A stretch of 64,000 nucleotides of DNA, taken from NCBI GenBank assembly GCA_022266195.1, contig WHVY01000002.1, forward strand, positions 3,177,001-3,241,000. The letters are read 5' to 3'. Positions 46,238 to 56,631 of the stretch are shown here, piece by piece (the first letter of the stretch is position 1; every line of letters starts with the position of its first letter). The notes beneath the pieces were generated by a model. It was not told where the DNA came from. It ran no database searches and saw only the letters and a list, made by a program, of their open reading frames with translations. A program made the translations under genes and the position numbers. The stretch comes from Tetranychus cinnabarinus (lineage: Eukaryota; Arthropoda; Arachnida; Trombidiformes; Tetranychidae).

Positions 46238-46690
46238 TTAGGCAAGCGAAGCACTGACAATTTTGGTAGTATATCTTCCAAGAAGTACGAACAAAAATCC
46301 ATTGCAGATCAATGAAACACTCAAGAGAACTTCTTCCACAATTAATTCGTTTCTTTGCTTCTCTGTAAATTCACCAGGCCAGAAATCGACGACCTGGCTG
46401 ATTATTATGAATCCAGCAACAGTTACGATTGCAAAGAACACCATTAGAATTATGAGAACAATGCGACCAATATAAAGAACAACTCTCCACTCTTTAATGA
46501 CGGCTGTTAACATGATTCCATCGTTAACAAGGCTGAAAAGAGTAAAACCGATTTTTGATCCGCTGGATGAAACTATAGCTACGATCAAGACGAGGACATT
46601 CATTGCAACGAGGGAACTGTAGATTCCTATCAAACACAATTTTGTAGAGATGCTACCTTGCAACGATTCTTTATCCTCTTCTCCTCTCAT
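46238..46690 (-). CDS. four-TM family protein, subtype b (150 aa)
   Basis: M-R-G-E-E-D-K-E-S-L start, four TMs, V-I-K-E-W-R-V-V-L-Y-I-G-R patch, loop D-F-W-P-G-E-F-T-E-K-Q-R. From residue ~15 to the end it is identical to 50095-50550, while the first ~15 codons differ. The upstream cassette is cut at about 46828, so the TATA region is missing and replaced by ABCC-derived DNA. Expression is therefore doubtful. Confidence 0.75.
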   Translation of the reverse strand: MRGEEDKESLQGSISTKLCLIGIYSSLVAMNVLVLIVAIVSSSGSKIGFTLFSLVNDGIMLTAVIKEWRVVLYIGRIVLIILMVFFAIVTVAGFIIISQVVDFWPGEFTEKQRNELIVEEVLLSVSLICNGFLFVLLGRYTTKIVSASLA

Positions 46691-46959
46691 GGTTTTTATA
46701 CTAGATTTAAATTGAGTGTATAAAATATTGGGTTAAGAAAATCACAGGAAAAATAGCAACGAAAATCTTATGCGGACAATATTATTGTGAATCTAAAATA
46801 CAAGTATCACAAGTGAGTTAACAATGAAAAGGAGGGTCTCCAGAATTTTTCACTTTTTTATCCTTGGGAGTTAAGGACTCAACTTTTTTTCTATCATAGA
46901 GTTTCAGATGTTGGGTTCAAAAATAAAAGGTATTTTCATTTTAGATCAGCCGTTTCTGA

Positions 46960-47701
46960 GTTATCAGAGGTCAAAGTGCGCAACTTTCTTTATTATTCGT
47001 GTATTGGCTCCTAATGGCTTTGACGATGTCTACCAATTATTGGTCCTTGATTGATGCAAATAATAATAGAGTAAGATTTATCAGTTTGCGTAACATCATT
47101 AATCTTGCAACTAGCCATTATCATTTAAATAGAATCTTAAACGTTGGCATGTTGACGCTGAAGATTTTACCCTAAGGACGATACAATTGAGTCTAATTTG
47201 GATCCTGCTGGTCTTCAATTGTTTTGTTGATACAAGAAAAACGTTAAATAGCACTGATAAGGAGACAATCCAGGTATTGACTTGAATCTTCATCTTTACA
47301 CGTGTTATTAGCGGTGTAATCTTTATATTTATCTTCCATTTCAGATTGAATCTCCTTACGAGTCAGCCTCATTTCTGAGTTACCTTTTATTCAGCTGGTA
47401 CGACTCTATGGCTTTACTTGGCTTCAAACGTACATTAACTTCACCGGATATTTGGCCATTACCAAGTGAATATAAATCAAAACCTATTGATAGTGAATTT
47501 TATCGTCTTATAGCTGCTGGAACTAAATATACTTTTACTGACTCTTCGAAAGCATCGAAAGCTAATGGTGAACAGGTTGAAAAGTTGGATCTAAAGACCA
47601 CCAAGACAATGAAGTTGTCATTGCTGAAAATTTTGTTGAAAGGATTCTGGCCATACTTTGTTTTAAGTGGGCTTTTCAAGCTTGTTTCTCAATCGCTGTG
47701 A
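46960..47701 (+). pseudogene. ABCC (MRP-type) transporter fragment, three exons
   Basis: Three exon-like blocks joined by short GT-AG introns with consistent phase 0: about 46960-47070 (R-G-Q-S-A-Q-L-S-L-L-F-V-Y-W-L-L), 47133-47273 (F-T-L-R-T-I-Q-L-S-L-I-W to K-E-T-I-Q) and 47345-47701 (E-S-A-S-F-L-S-Y-L-L-F-S-W-Y to S-G-L-F-K-L-V). The order matches the end of TMD0, linker L0 and the start of TMD1 of ABCC/MRP transporters (the S-A-S-F-L-S and D-I-W-P-L-P motifs). Both nucleotide-binding domains are absent. A stop (46957-46959) precedes the first block and the frame ends TGA at 47699 next to a microsatellite. It is a truncated insertion, not a working transporter. Confidence 0.8.
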
Positions 47702-47730
47702 TGGTGACAGTGACAGTGACAGTGACAGCC
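47700..47730 (+). repeat. (TGACAG)n microsatellite
   Basis: Four to five tandem GTGACA/TGACAG units exactly at the joint between the ABCC fragment and the following four-TM unit. Confidence 0.8.
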
Positions 47731-48088
47731 ATTTGTATCGACAGTGATTTTCTTGAAAAAAAGTACTGTTACAAAAGTTTATCTTCGAGTTAAGATTAGA
47801 CTTTACGGGTTTGTTGAGGCATTAAAACTAAGTTAATTCACCGAATTGCAAAATTTCATGATCAATAGTTTTCGCCAAAATCTAGTTTGCAGTTGGGAAG
47901 CCAGATTTTTTGAAATCATTTACTTCGATTAACGGACAAGTTGTTAGCTTTGAGCGAGGAAAAATCAAAGTTTTTGCAGTATGTTTTTCAAGTTATGTCT
48001 GAAAAATGATTTAATTCATAAACTTACATGCGTTTACAACCAAACTAAATGAATAAATGAGATAATAAAAAGTTTACATGAATAAAGT

Positions 48089-48496
48089 TTATGCATATGA
48101 AGCACTGGCCAATTCAGTAGTATATTTTCCAAGAAGCATGACCAAAAGTCCATTGCAGAGCAAGGAAACACTCAAGATAACTACAAGCTCAATATATACG
48201 TTTCTTTTTTCTGCCACAACATTGCCGATTGCGATGCCTCCAAACACGATTGCGATGGCAAGGATCACGATAACAATTATAAGAATTATTCGACCGATGT
48301 TAAGGGCAACTCTCCACTCCTTAACGATGGCTGTTAACAAAAGCAAATCGATAACAATGCTCAAAATATTTAAACATATTCCTATGGCGTTGTATGTAAC
48401 TATTTCTGCTATAAATGTGATGACATTCACTGCAAACACGAAACTGTACATTCCTAACAACCAGAATTTTAAAGAACTTCTGCCTTGGTTCTCCAT
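48089..48496 (-). CDS. four-TM family protein, subtype a (135 aa)
   Basis: M-E-N-Q-G-R-S-S-L-K-F-W start; otherwise like 44767-45174 (L-C-N-G-L-L-V-M in TM4, Y-T-T-E-L tail). The fourth a copy in the window. TATA-like TATAAAAGCC at 48634-48643. Confidence 0.8.
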   Translation of the reverse strand: MENQGRSSLKFWLLGMYSFVFAVNVITFIAEIVTYNAIGICLNILSIVIDLLLLTAIVKEWRVALNIGRIILIIVIVILAIAIVFGGIAIGNVVAEKRNVYIELVVILSVSLLCNGLLVMLLGKYTTELASASYA

Positions 48497-49141
48497 TGTA
48501 TCTCCTGTACCTTTGATGGTTCGTTTGTAGATTTAAATTTGATGCCGAGTTTATTATACTAGTTCAACTAGTGAATTAGCTATGAATATTGAGAATAACT
48601 TTTGAGGAATCACTAGAGAAGGAAAGTAATGAATGGCTTTTATACTCGATTCAATACCATGATAGCAATGGAGTTTGATTAAGTCTTAATATGAATCAGC
48701 AGTGTATTTAATATTATCTAATCTAAATATATTTACGGTTTTAATGATCAGTTTATCCATTATAACACAAATGTTGCTTGAACTTAAATGCATAAATTAA
48801 ATGTAAACAGGTTGGTATCGATTATGATACATGGAAACATGTTCATTATTTTCAAGTGTTAACTCTTGACTAATCAGCGTATAACGCATTGAGATTATTC
48901 ATTTCTGAGATTTCATTTCAATGTGCAATGTAACTGCTAATTAAAAATAACTTTTAATAGCCAATCAGAAAATGCACTTATTTCGTGTAATAAAGTTTTT
49001 TTTGTTTCTACACAATAGCTCGCTTCGGTTTACGTAAAAGTTATCGACTTTCAGCGAGGATTGTAAAGAACCAGCTGGAACTCAGTTTTTACAGATAAAA
49101 CTTATTGGTGAATATGGGCAACAATAATCATCTAATAATTT

Positions 49142-49671
49142 GATTTGGGTTATTTTGAGCAAAAACCTTTTGCGCTAAGACATTTAAGAGCAAAACTGAT
49201 TAGAGCAAACATAATTTTAAACTCAGGTTTAGTTTTCGCGAAAATCGAGATCAAAGTTGAAACTTTAACTGGCTTTTGTTCAATTATCGAAGCAGATTTT
49301 TCATCAAACTCAATTTAATGATGTAACTTTTGATGAAAAATCAGAAAATGTACAGCCGATCACTTCGATTTTCAGTTAGATCGACTGTTTTCTGTGGCCG
49401 TAAAAGTTAGAGCTTAAACTTATCATTCGTCGATAAAAATTGTTGGTACACATCAAAGTTTGAAAACTTTGCATTTTAAAGACAGTTCTATTGATTTTGA
49501 TCATTCATTAGATGTTATTATCGATTATAAAAATAATATGATATATTTTTCGTAGAATCTTTAATGAGATAAAAACTTAAGAATGATCTCTGAAAATTAT
49601 CAACAATTTTCGAGCAAAATTTGCTCGAATCTTCTTAGCGCAAATGGATTTTGCTCAATTTGACCGACACC
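49142..49671. mobile_element. 530 bp MITE-like insertion with 8 bp direct repeats
   Basis: Interrupts the a-b spacer, which is continuous at 45780-45850. It is flanked by AATAATTT on both sides (49134-49141 and 49672-49679). The ends are imperfect inverted repeats (TTTTGAGCAAAAACC and CTTTTGCGCTAAGA versus TCTTAGCGCAAATGG and GGATTTTGCTCAAT). No ORF. The 8 bp duplication fits hAT-type insertion, but the termini do not show an obvious hAT consensus. Confidence 0.7.
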
Positions 49672-50094
49672 AATAATTTTTCTAATTAATAATTCATCTA
49701 GTTTTCGTCATTTTGATGAATTGCCTTAAAACTTAGTGGCCTAATGTTTAAAGAATGATAACATTCACAATAATTATCCTTTCAATATCTATTTTCTGAG
49801 TCTCTTTACATGATTTTGAATCACTTTATGAATATCGTATTCCACAGTAAAATATTTTTGAACGAATTGGTGATCATAAATGTTAAGATTCTTGAAGTAT
49901 AGACCACTAAGTCCTTGCTCGCAAAGCGCAAGTCAATGTTTATTTTATTGTGTCGCGTAAAGTTTTGTCAGGAAAATAATTTAATTCGAAAAATAAGATG
50001 TGTTTACAACCAAATCAATCAAATTACATGAGAAAACGTATTATACAGTTTAAATGGATAAAGATTTCATTATAAAAACTCTAAGAATTAAAGC

Positions 50095-50550
50095 TTAGGC
50101 AAGCGAAGCACTGACAATTTTGGTAGTATATCTTCCAAGAAGTACGAACAAAAATCCATTGCAGATCAATGAAACACTCAAGAGAACTTCTTCCACAATT
50201 AATTCGTTTCTTTGCTTCTCTGTAAATTCACCAGGCCAGAAATCGACGACCTGGCTGATTATTATGAATCCAGCAACAGTTACGATTGCAAAGAACACCA
50301 TTAGAATTATGAGAACAATGCGACCAATATAAAGAACAACTCTCCACTCTTTAATGACGGCTGTTAACATGATTCCATCGTTAACAAGGCTGAAAAGAGT
50401 AAAACCGATTTTTGATCCGCTGGATGAAACTATAGCTACGATCAAGACGAGGACATTCATTGCAACGAGGGAACTGTAGATTCCTATCAAACACAATTTC
50501 GTAGAAATGCTAATACCTTGAAACGATTCGTTATCCTCTGTGGCTTTCAT
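50095..50550 (-). CDS. four-TM family protein, subtype b (151 aa)
   Basis: M-K-A-T-E-D-N-E-S-F-Q-G start; identical to 46238-46690 from S-T-K-L-C-L-I-G onward. Its own cassette is cut at about 50625, where the 5' fragment of a c-type copy begins. The nearest TATA (50878-50888) belongs to that fragment, about 330 bp upstream. Confidence 0.75.
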   Translation of the reverse strand: MKATEDNESFQGISISTKLCLIGIYSSLVAMNVLVLIVAIVSSSGSKIGFTLFSLVNDGIMLTAVIKEWRVVLYIGRIVLIILMVFFAIVTVAGFIIISQVVDFWPGEFTEKQRNELIVEEVLLSVSLICNGFLFVLLGRYTTKIVSASLA

Positions 50551-50629
50551 GGTTCGTTTATAAATTATATTAGCGCATAAAATATTGAGTTAACAAAATC
50601 ACAGGAAAAATAGCAAAGACGTATTTGAT

Positions 50630-50775
50630 AGGATTTGATATAGTCGATAAAGCTGATATAAACGTGACGATATTCAACGCAACTACGAAACTGTAGATTC
50701 CTAACAGCCACAATTTTACAGAACTTCTTCTTTGGTTCTCCATCGTGTCCTCTGTACCTTTAATGGTTCGTTTTT
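50630..50775 (-). pseudogene. four-TM family 5' fragment (c-like)
   Basis: The minus strand encodes the region around M-E-N-Q-R-R-S-S-V-K-L-W-L-L-G-I-Y-S plus TM1, with an intact start context, then stops matching at about 50630. It has a complete upstream cassette, which now faces the 50095 gene. Confidence 0.7.
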
Positions 50776-50877
50776 CGATTAAAATTTGATACCGATTTTA
50801 ATATCACTAGTGAGTTTGCTCTGGAGATAGAAAATAACTTTTTGAGGAATCATTTCAAAAGCAGAGTAACTTATGAA

Positions 50878-50888
50878 CGATTTTTATA
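50878..50888 (-). promoter_or_regulatory. TATA-like box of the c-like fragment (may serve 50095)
   Basis: Minus strand TATAAAAATCG in normal cassette context, upstream of the truncated c copy. Confidence 0.4.
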
Positions 50889-51645
50889 CTCGATGCAATA
50901 CCATGATAGCAATAAAGTTGGAGTTTGATTAAGACTTATGAATCAGCAATATACTCAAAATTATCTTGTATAAACAAACTTATGATGTTAATGATCAGTT
51001 ATCCATTATAACACAGATTTTAAATGCATAAATTAATCAGATTGGCATCGATTATGACACATGGAAACATGTACATTATTTAAAGTGTCTACTCTTGCTT
51101 AATAAGCGTTTAGATTATTCATTTCTGAGAAATACGTTTCAATGTGGATTGTATTTTTGATCAAAAATAATTTTTAATGGTCAATCTAGTTTTCTATTTC
51201 TACACAATTGTTTACGTAAAAGCTATCGGCTTTCAGCGAGAACTAGCCGAAACTTATTTTTACCTATTGTGAACTTATTGGTGAATATGAGGGGAAAAAA
51301 TCATCTAACAATCCTTTCAATCTATTCAATTTTCGTGATGGCATTAAAACTTTGTGGCCTAATATTTCAATGATGATCACACTCATAGTCATTATTCTTA
51401 CAATTATTATACTTATTTTAGAATATTTTAGTCCATCGTAAAATATTTTTGAACGAATTGGTGATCATAAATATTAAGATTCTTGAAGTATAGACCTTGC
51501 TCGCAAAGCGCAAGTGAAAGTTTTTGCAGTATTTCGTTTAAAGTTTTGTTAGAAAAAATAATTTAATTCATCAAATTACACGAGATAATCTACTATACAG
51601 TTTAAATGGATAAAGATTTCATTATAAAACTCTATTAATTAAAGC

Positions 51646-52098
51646 TTAGGCAAGCGAAGCACTGACCAATTTGGCATTATATCTTCCAAGAAGTACGAAC
51701 AAAAATCCATTGCAGAGTAACGTTACACACATGAAAACTTCGTCTCTAATCATTGCTTTTCTTTCTTTTTCTGTAAAATCATCATCCCAGAAATTAACAA
51801 GCTGGCTGATTATGAGGCCTTCAAGCACAATTATAATTGAGATGCACACCAGCACAATCATGAGAACAATGCGACCAATATTAAGAACAACTCTCCACTC
51901 CTTAACGATGGCTGTTAGCATGATTGCATCGTTAACAAGGCTAAAAACAGTAAAAAAGACTCCTGATCCGCTGGATGAAACTATAGCTACGATCAAGACG
52001 AGGACATTCATTGCCACGAGGGTACTGTAGGTTCCTATCAAACACAATTTTGTAGAGATGCTACCTTGAAACGATTCGTTATCCTCTGTTCCTCTCAT
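51646..52098 (-). CDS. four-TM family protein, subtype b (150 aa)
   Basis: M-R-G-T-E-D-N-E-S-F-Q-G start, loop N-F-W-D-D-D-F-T-E-K-E-R, end V-S-A-S-L-A. Closest to 1841-2293 and the first gene of the stretch colinear with 1841-11017. Its cassette has TGTAAAAA in place of TATAAAAA near 52278. Confidence 0.8.
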   Translation of the reverse strand: MRGTEDNESFQGSISTKLCLIGTYSTLVAMNVLVLIVAIVSSSGSGVFFTVFSLVNDAIMLTAIVKEWRVVLNIGRIVLMIVLVCISIIIVLEGLIISQLVNFWDDDFTEKERKAMIRDEVFMCVTLLCNGFLFVLLGRYNAKLVSASLA

Positions 52099-53108
52099 GG
52101 TTTGTACTAGATTTAAATTGAGTGTATAAAATATTGGGTTAAGAAAATCACAGGAAAAATAGCAACGAAAATCTTATGCTGAGTCTAATATTCAAGTATC
52201 ACAAGTGAATTAACAATGAAAATTTAGAATAACTTTTTTGTGCAGGTATCACTCGAAAAGCAGAATAACATATGAATAATTTTTACACCAGACGGATAAC
52301 CATGAAATCAATGGAGTTTGACTAACCAATATACTCAATATTATCTAATCTAAAAAAATTCTGGTTTTCATAATGAGTTCATCCATTGAATAAAACAAAT
52401 ATTGATCAAACTTGAATGCATAAATCAAAGTTATCAGGTTGGAGTCGATTATGTTCATAAAATTCGAATGATTGGAAGACATGTGCATTATTTTGAAGTG
52501 TTAACTCTTGACTAATTCATTTCTGAGAAATTCGTTTAAATATGGTTGCAATTGTTGATTAAAAATAATAACGATATCAATAACTACACGCCAGCGTAAA
52601 AAAAGCCAAAATACGCCTCTAACTATTTTATGTCCTCTAAAATATAAACTCGAAAAAATCGAAAAGAATCATACAAGCAAGGGCATTTCCCCCGTAAGTG
52701 CGTCAATCTACATTATCATGTTTCCATTCGTGAAACTAAAATTTTTAATTATCAATAGTTTTCGATAAATCGAGTTCAAAGCTGCAACTTGAAGTCATTT
52801 CTTTATTAAACTCGTTTTAAAAATTTCCCAATGAAATCTGCTTGCTACATAGTACGTCAGACACTTTGCCAGATCTTTAAACCGACCTTAAACTTAGTGG
52901 CATATTTCAAGAATGGCACAACTTATAATGATCTTTCCTTCAAAGTCGTTACTCTTATACACTTATACAGTTGAATGTCCTTTAAAGTTTTGTCATAAAA
53001 ATAGTTTGATTCATAAACTGTTATGCGTTTACAAGCAATTCAAATTACATGTGAAATCTATTGTTTACATGGATCAACTTTTCAAAATAAAAAACGGCAA
53101 ATTGAAGC

Positions 53109-53546
53109 TTACGCGTATGAAGCATTCTCCAGTTCAGTATTATATCTTCCAAGAAGCACGAACAAAAATCCATTGCAGATCAACGAAACACTCAAGATAA
53201 CTTCGTCCTCAATCAAGGCGTGTTTTTGTGATGCTTTGAAGTCAGGGATATCTGCATAGAAATAATCAATCTTGCTGATTGTAATGCCGTCAAGCACAAT
53301 AGCGATTGCAAAGAGCACGATTACAATTGTGAGAACAATTCGACCGATGTTAAGGACAACTCTCCACTCCTTAATAATGGCTGTTAACAAGACGCCATCG
53401 ATAACAAGGTTGATGACACTAAGACATATTGCTGAACTATTGAAGTTAATTATTTCTGATATAAATGTGACGACATTCAATGCGACCAGGAAACTGTAGA
53501 TTCCTAACAACCACGATTTTACAGAACTTCTACCTTTGTTCTCCAT
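53109..53546 (-). CDS. four-TM family protein, subtype c (145 aa)
   Basis: M-E-N-K-G-R-S-S-V-K-S-W start, loop D-Y-F-Y-A-D-I-P-D-F-K-A-S-Q-K-H, end E-N-A-S-Y-A. Duplicate of 3304-3741. The ancestral upstream start is ATT and its frame is closed by a TAG, so the downstream ATG is used. Confidence 0.8.
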   Translation of the reverse strand: MENKGRSSVKSWLLGIYSFLVALNVVTFISEIINFNSSAICLSVINLVIDGVLLTAIIKEWRVVLNIGRIVLTIVIVLFAIAIVLDGITISKIDYFYADIPDFKASQKHALIEDEVILSVSLICNGFLFVLLGRYNTELENASYA

Positions 53547-53674
53547 CCTATCCTTCTGCTCCTTTAATGGTTCGTTTGAATTCTAATTCAATGCTGAGAT
53601 GTAAAGAGAATCAACTATGAAATCGAAAATAACTTTTCAAGAATCACTCTAGAGAAGCAGAGTAACATATGAAT

Positions 53675-53684
53675 GGTTTTTATA
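53675..53684 (-). promoter_or_regulatory. TATA-like box of the 53109-53546 gene
   Basis: Minus strand TATAAAAACC about 130 bp upstream of the ATG. Confidence 0.4.
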
Positions 53685-54447
53685 TCATGAGAGTAATTGA
53701 GTTGGATTAAGATTCAATATGAATTAGTAATATACTCGATACTATCTAATCTAAACAAATTTAGGGTTTAATGATTAGTTTATCCATTATAACACAAATA
53801 TTGTTCAAAATCAAATGCGTAAATTTAATGTAATCAGTTTGGTATCAATTATGACACATCGAAACACGTACACTATTTTGAAGTGTTACTCTTGATTAAT
53901 CAGCTTATGACGCATTGAGATTATTCATTTTCGAGATTTTACATTGTATTTCAATATGGATTGTATGGTATTTGATGTATAGTTGTCAAAAAAAACTTTT
54001 CCAAACAATTGAACAACTCTTTGATGAAACAAAAGTTTCTCAACATTATTTTCTCGAAAAGCAGTACTGATACAAAATAATCATTTTCAAGTTAAGAGTA
54101 TGGCCTTGCGAATTTGTTGAGACAAACTGAGCCCATTTACAAGATTGTAAAATTTTATAATCCGTAGTTTTCGCTAAAGCTAGTTCAAACTGCAAACGCC
54201 TTTTATACAGTTGTGAAGCCGGATTCTTTCATTAAACTAATTGCCTTCGATTTAAAACCAAGTTACTCGCTTTTAGCGAGGATAATAGAAAATCAAAGAT
54301 TTAGAGTTTTAGGTTTTGTCTGAAAAATATTTTAATTTTTAAACTTACATGCATTTACAACAAAATCAATTAAATAACATGAGATAATCTTCGGTTTACA
54401 TGGATAAAGATTTCATTAAAACTAATAGTAAGAAATAAAGCTTAACG

Positions 54448-54849
54448 TTAAGAAGCACGGGCCAATTCAGCAGTATATCTTCCAAGAAGTACGAACAAAT
54501 ATCCATAGGAGAGCAACGAAACACTCAAGGTAACTAAAAGCTCAATCAAGGCGTTTCTTTGTGTTACCACAACATTGCCAATTGCGATACCTCCAAACAA
54601 GATTGCGATTGTAAGGAGCACGATAACAATTATGAGAACAATTCGACCAATATTAAGAACCACTCTCCACTCCTTAACGATGGCTGTTAACAAAAGCAAA
54701 TCGATAACAAGGCTTATAAGATTGAAACATATTCCTGAGGCACTGAAGTTAATTATTTCTGATATAAATGTGACGACATTCAATGCAACCAGGAAACTGC
54801 AGATTCCTAGTAACCATGATTTTACAGAACTTCTACCATTGTTCTCCAT
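54448..54849 (-). CDS. four-TM family protein, c/a-like (133 aa)
   Basis: I take the ATG at 54849 (M-E-N-N-G-R-S-S-V-K-S-W); the frame extends further but only to a GTG. The N-terminal half is c-like, but the short loop (G-N-V-V-V-T-Q-R-N-A) is a-like, so it may be a recombinant. It ends L-A-R-A-S and lacks the final Y-A. It has no counterpart in the 3.3-5.6 kb block, where only its flanks remain. The TATA position (about 54965-54972) is degenerate. Confidence 0.75.
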   Translation of the reverse strand: MENNGRSSVKSWLLGICSFLVALNVVTFISEIINFSASGICFNLISLVIDLLLLTAIVKEWRVVLNIGRIVLIIVIVLLTIAILFGGIAIGNVVVTQRNALIELLVTLSVSLLSYGYLFVLLGRYTAELARAS

Positions 54850-55957
54850 CGTATCCTCTGCACTTTCAATAATTCGTTTCGATGGTGAGGTGACAAGAGA
54901 ATTAGCTATGAAAATTGAACATAACTTTTGAGGAATCACTAAAAAAGCAGAGTAACATATGGACGATTCTTACACCAGATGAATAACCATGATAGCAATG
55001 GAGTTGGAGTTTGATTGAGACTTAATATGAATCAGCAATATTGTCAATAGCATCTAATATAAACATGTTTATGGCGTTAATGATCAGTTTATCCATTATA
55101 ACACAAACATTGTTCAAACTTAAAAGCATAAATTGAATCAGGTTGGTATCGATTATGATATATGGAAACATGTATTATTTTGAAGTATTAACTCTTGACT
55201 AATAGGCGTATGGCGTGTTGAGATTTCATCACAATGTGAAGCGTATTTGTTGATTAAAAATAACTTTTCCAAACAATTGAACAACTCTTCAATGAAACAA
55301 AAGTTGCATTAATTACACTAGAACCTGATGTGATCAAGGCTGATTGCTAAGTACTTTTTTTAAGTAGATCAATCTACATTCAAAATGCTCAAACTATCAT
55401 CAACGATAGCTTAACAATTGAATTCAACATTTCAACCTAGTGAGCAAAACCAAAAGTCCGTTTGCATGCTAACTAGAGTTAATGATCAGCTAAAGTGTTT
55501 AGAAGATACTAAACACAAAAAAACAAAAAGAAGGAATAAAAAGTCTGACATTGAATAGTGACTTGTACAAGAAGTGACTTCGACTTGCGGATAAATCATT
55601 TTTCACAGTCGCCTTTTAGCGAGGATAATGGAGAATGAGTTAAACTCATTGATTACCGATGAAATCTAAAGGTTAACATGGCTGCACAGACACTTTTCCC
55701 GATTCACAGTTATCGTTATTTTGATGGATGAGCTTAAACTTAGTGGCATAATATTTCAAGAATGGCACAACTTATAATGATCTTTCTTTCAAAGTCGTTA
55801 CTCTTATACACTTATACAGTTAAATGTCCTTTAAAGTTTTGTCATAAAAATAGTTTAATTCATAAACTGTTATGTGTTTACAAGCAATTAAAATTACATG
55901 TGAAATCTATTGTTTACATGAATCAACTTTTCAAAATAAAAAACGGTAAGTTGAAGC

Positions 55958-56491
55958 TTATGCGTATGAAGCATTCTCCAGTTCAGTATTATATCTTCCA
56001 AGAAGCACGACTAACCATATATAGAAAATTAGTGTAATACTTAAGATAGTTTCAACAACAATCAGCATGCTTTTTTGTAAATCTGTAACTTCATGAACAG
56101 TACCACTGATATCAATAGAAGCGCCGTAGGAACCATCAAAAGAGCCACTCATAGATCGTATGGAACTAGCGTAGGAATCAAAATTGCTTATTGCGATGGC
56201 TCCAACCACAATCGCGATTGAGATGAGCACGATTCCAATTATTAGAATGATTCGACCGATATTGAGAACAACTCTCCACTGTTTGATGATTGCCGTTAAC
56301 ATGACTCCATCGAGGACAAGGCCGATAAGAGTGAAACCAATTGCTGATCCATTTTGTGAAGTTATTGCTGTGATCAATCTAAGGACATCCAATGCAACGA
56401 GGAAACTGAATATTCCTACCAACCACTTTTTTGTAGAACTATTAATAGAACTGTTTCCTTGGTAAGTCCCCTTTTCCGATGTACCTTGCAT
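55958..56491 (-). CDS. four-TM family protein, subtype d (177 aa)
   Basis: ATG 56491 (M-Q-G-T-S-E-K-G-T-Y). Duplicate of 5595-6116 with a longer N-terminal Ser/Asn stretch (S-S-I-N-S-S-T-K-K) and many changes in the long loop (S-Y-A-S-S-I-R-S-M-S; Y-G-A-S-I-D-I-S). The TM segments are more conserved than this loop. Confidence 0.8.
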   Translation of the reverse strand: MQGTSEKGTYQGNSSINSSTKKWLVGIFSFLVALDVLRLITAITSQNGSAIGFTLIGLVLDGVMLTAIIKQWRVVLNIGRIILIIGIVLISIAIVVGAIAISNFDSYASSIRSMSGSFDGSYGASIDISGTVHEVTDLQKSMLIVVETILSITLIFYIWLVVLLGRYNTELENASYA

Positions 56492-56620
56492 GTTGTGTTT
56501 CAAGATTTAAACTTGTTGGTGAGTTAAATAAATCACAGGTAAACTATTAATAACAGGTAAACTGGCAATGTTGGAAATAACTTTATGACGATTCACTTGA
56601 GAAGCAAACTAACAAATGAA

Positions 56621-56631
56621 TGATTTTTATA
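56621..56631 (-). promoter_or_regulatory. TATA-like box of the 55958-56491 gene
   Basis: Minus strand TATAAAAATCA about 135 bp upstream of the ATG. Confidence 0.45.
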
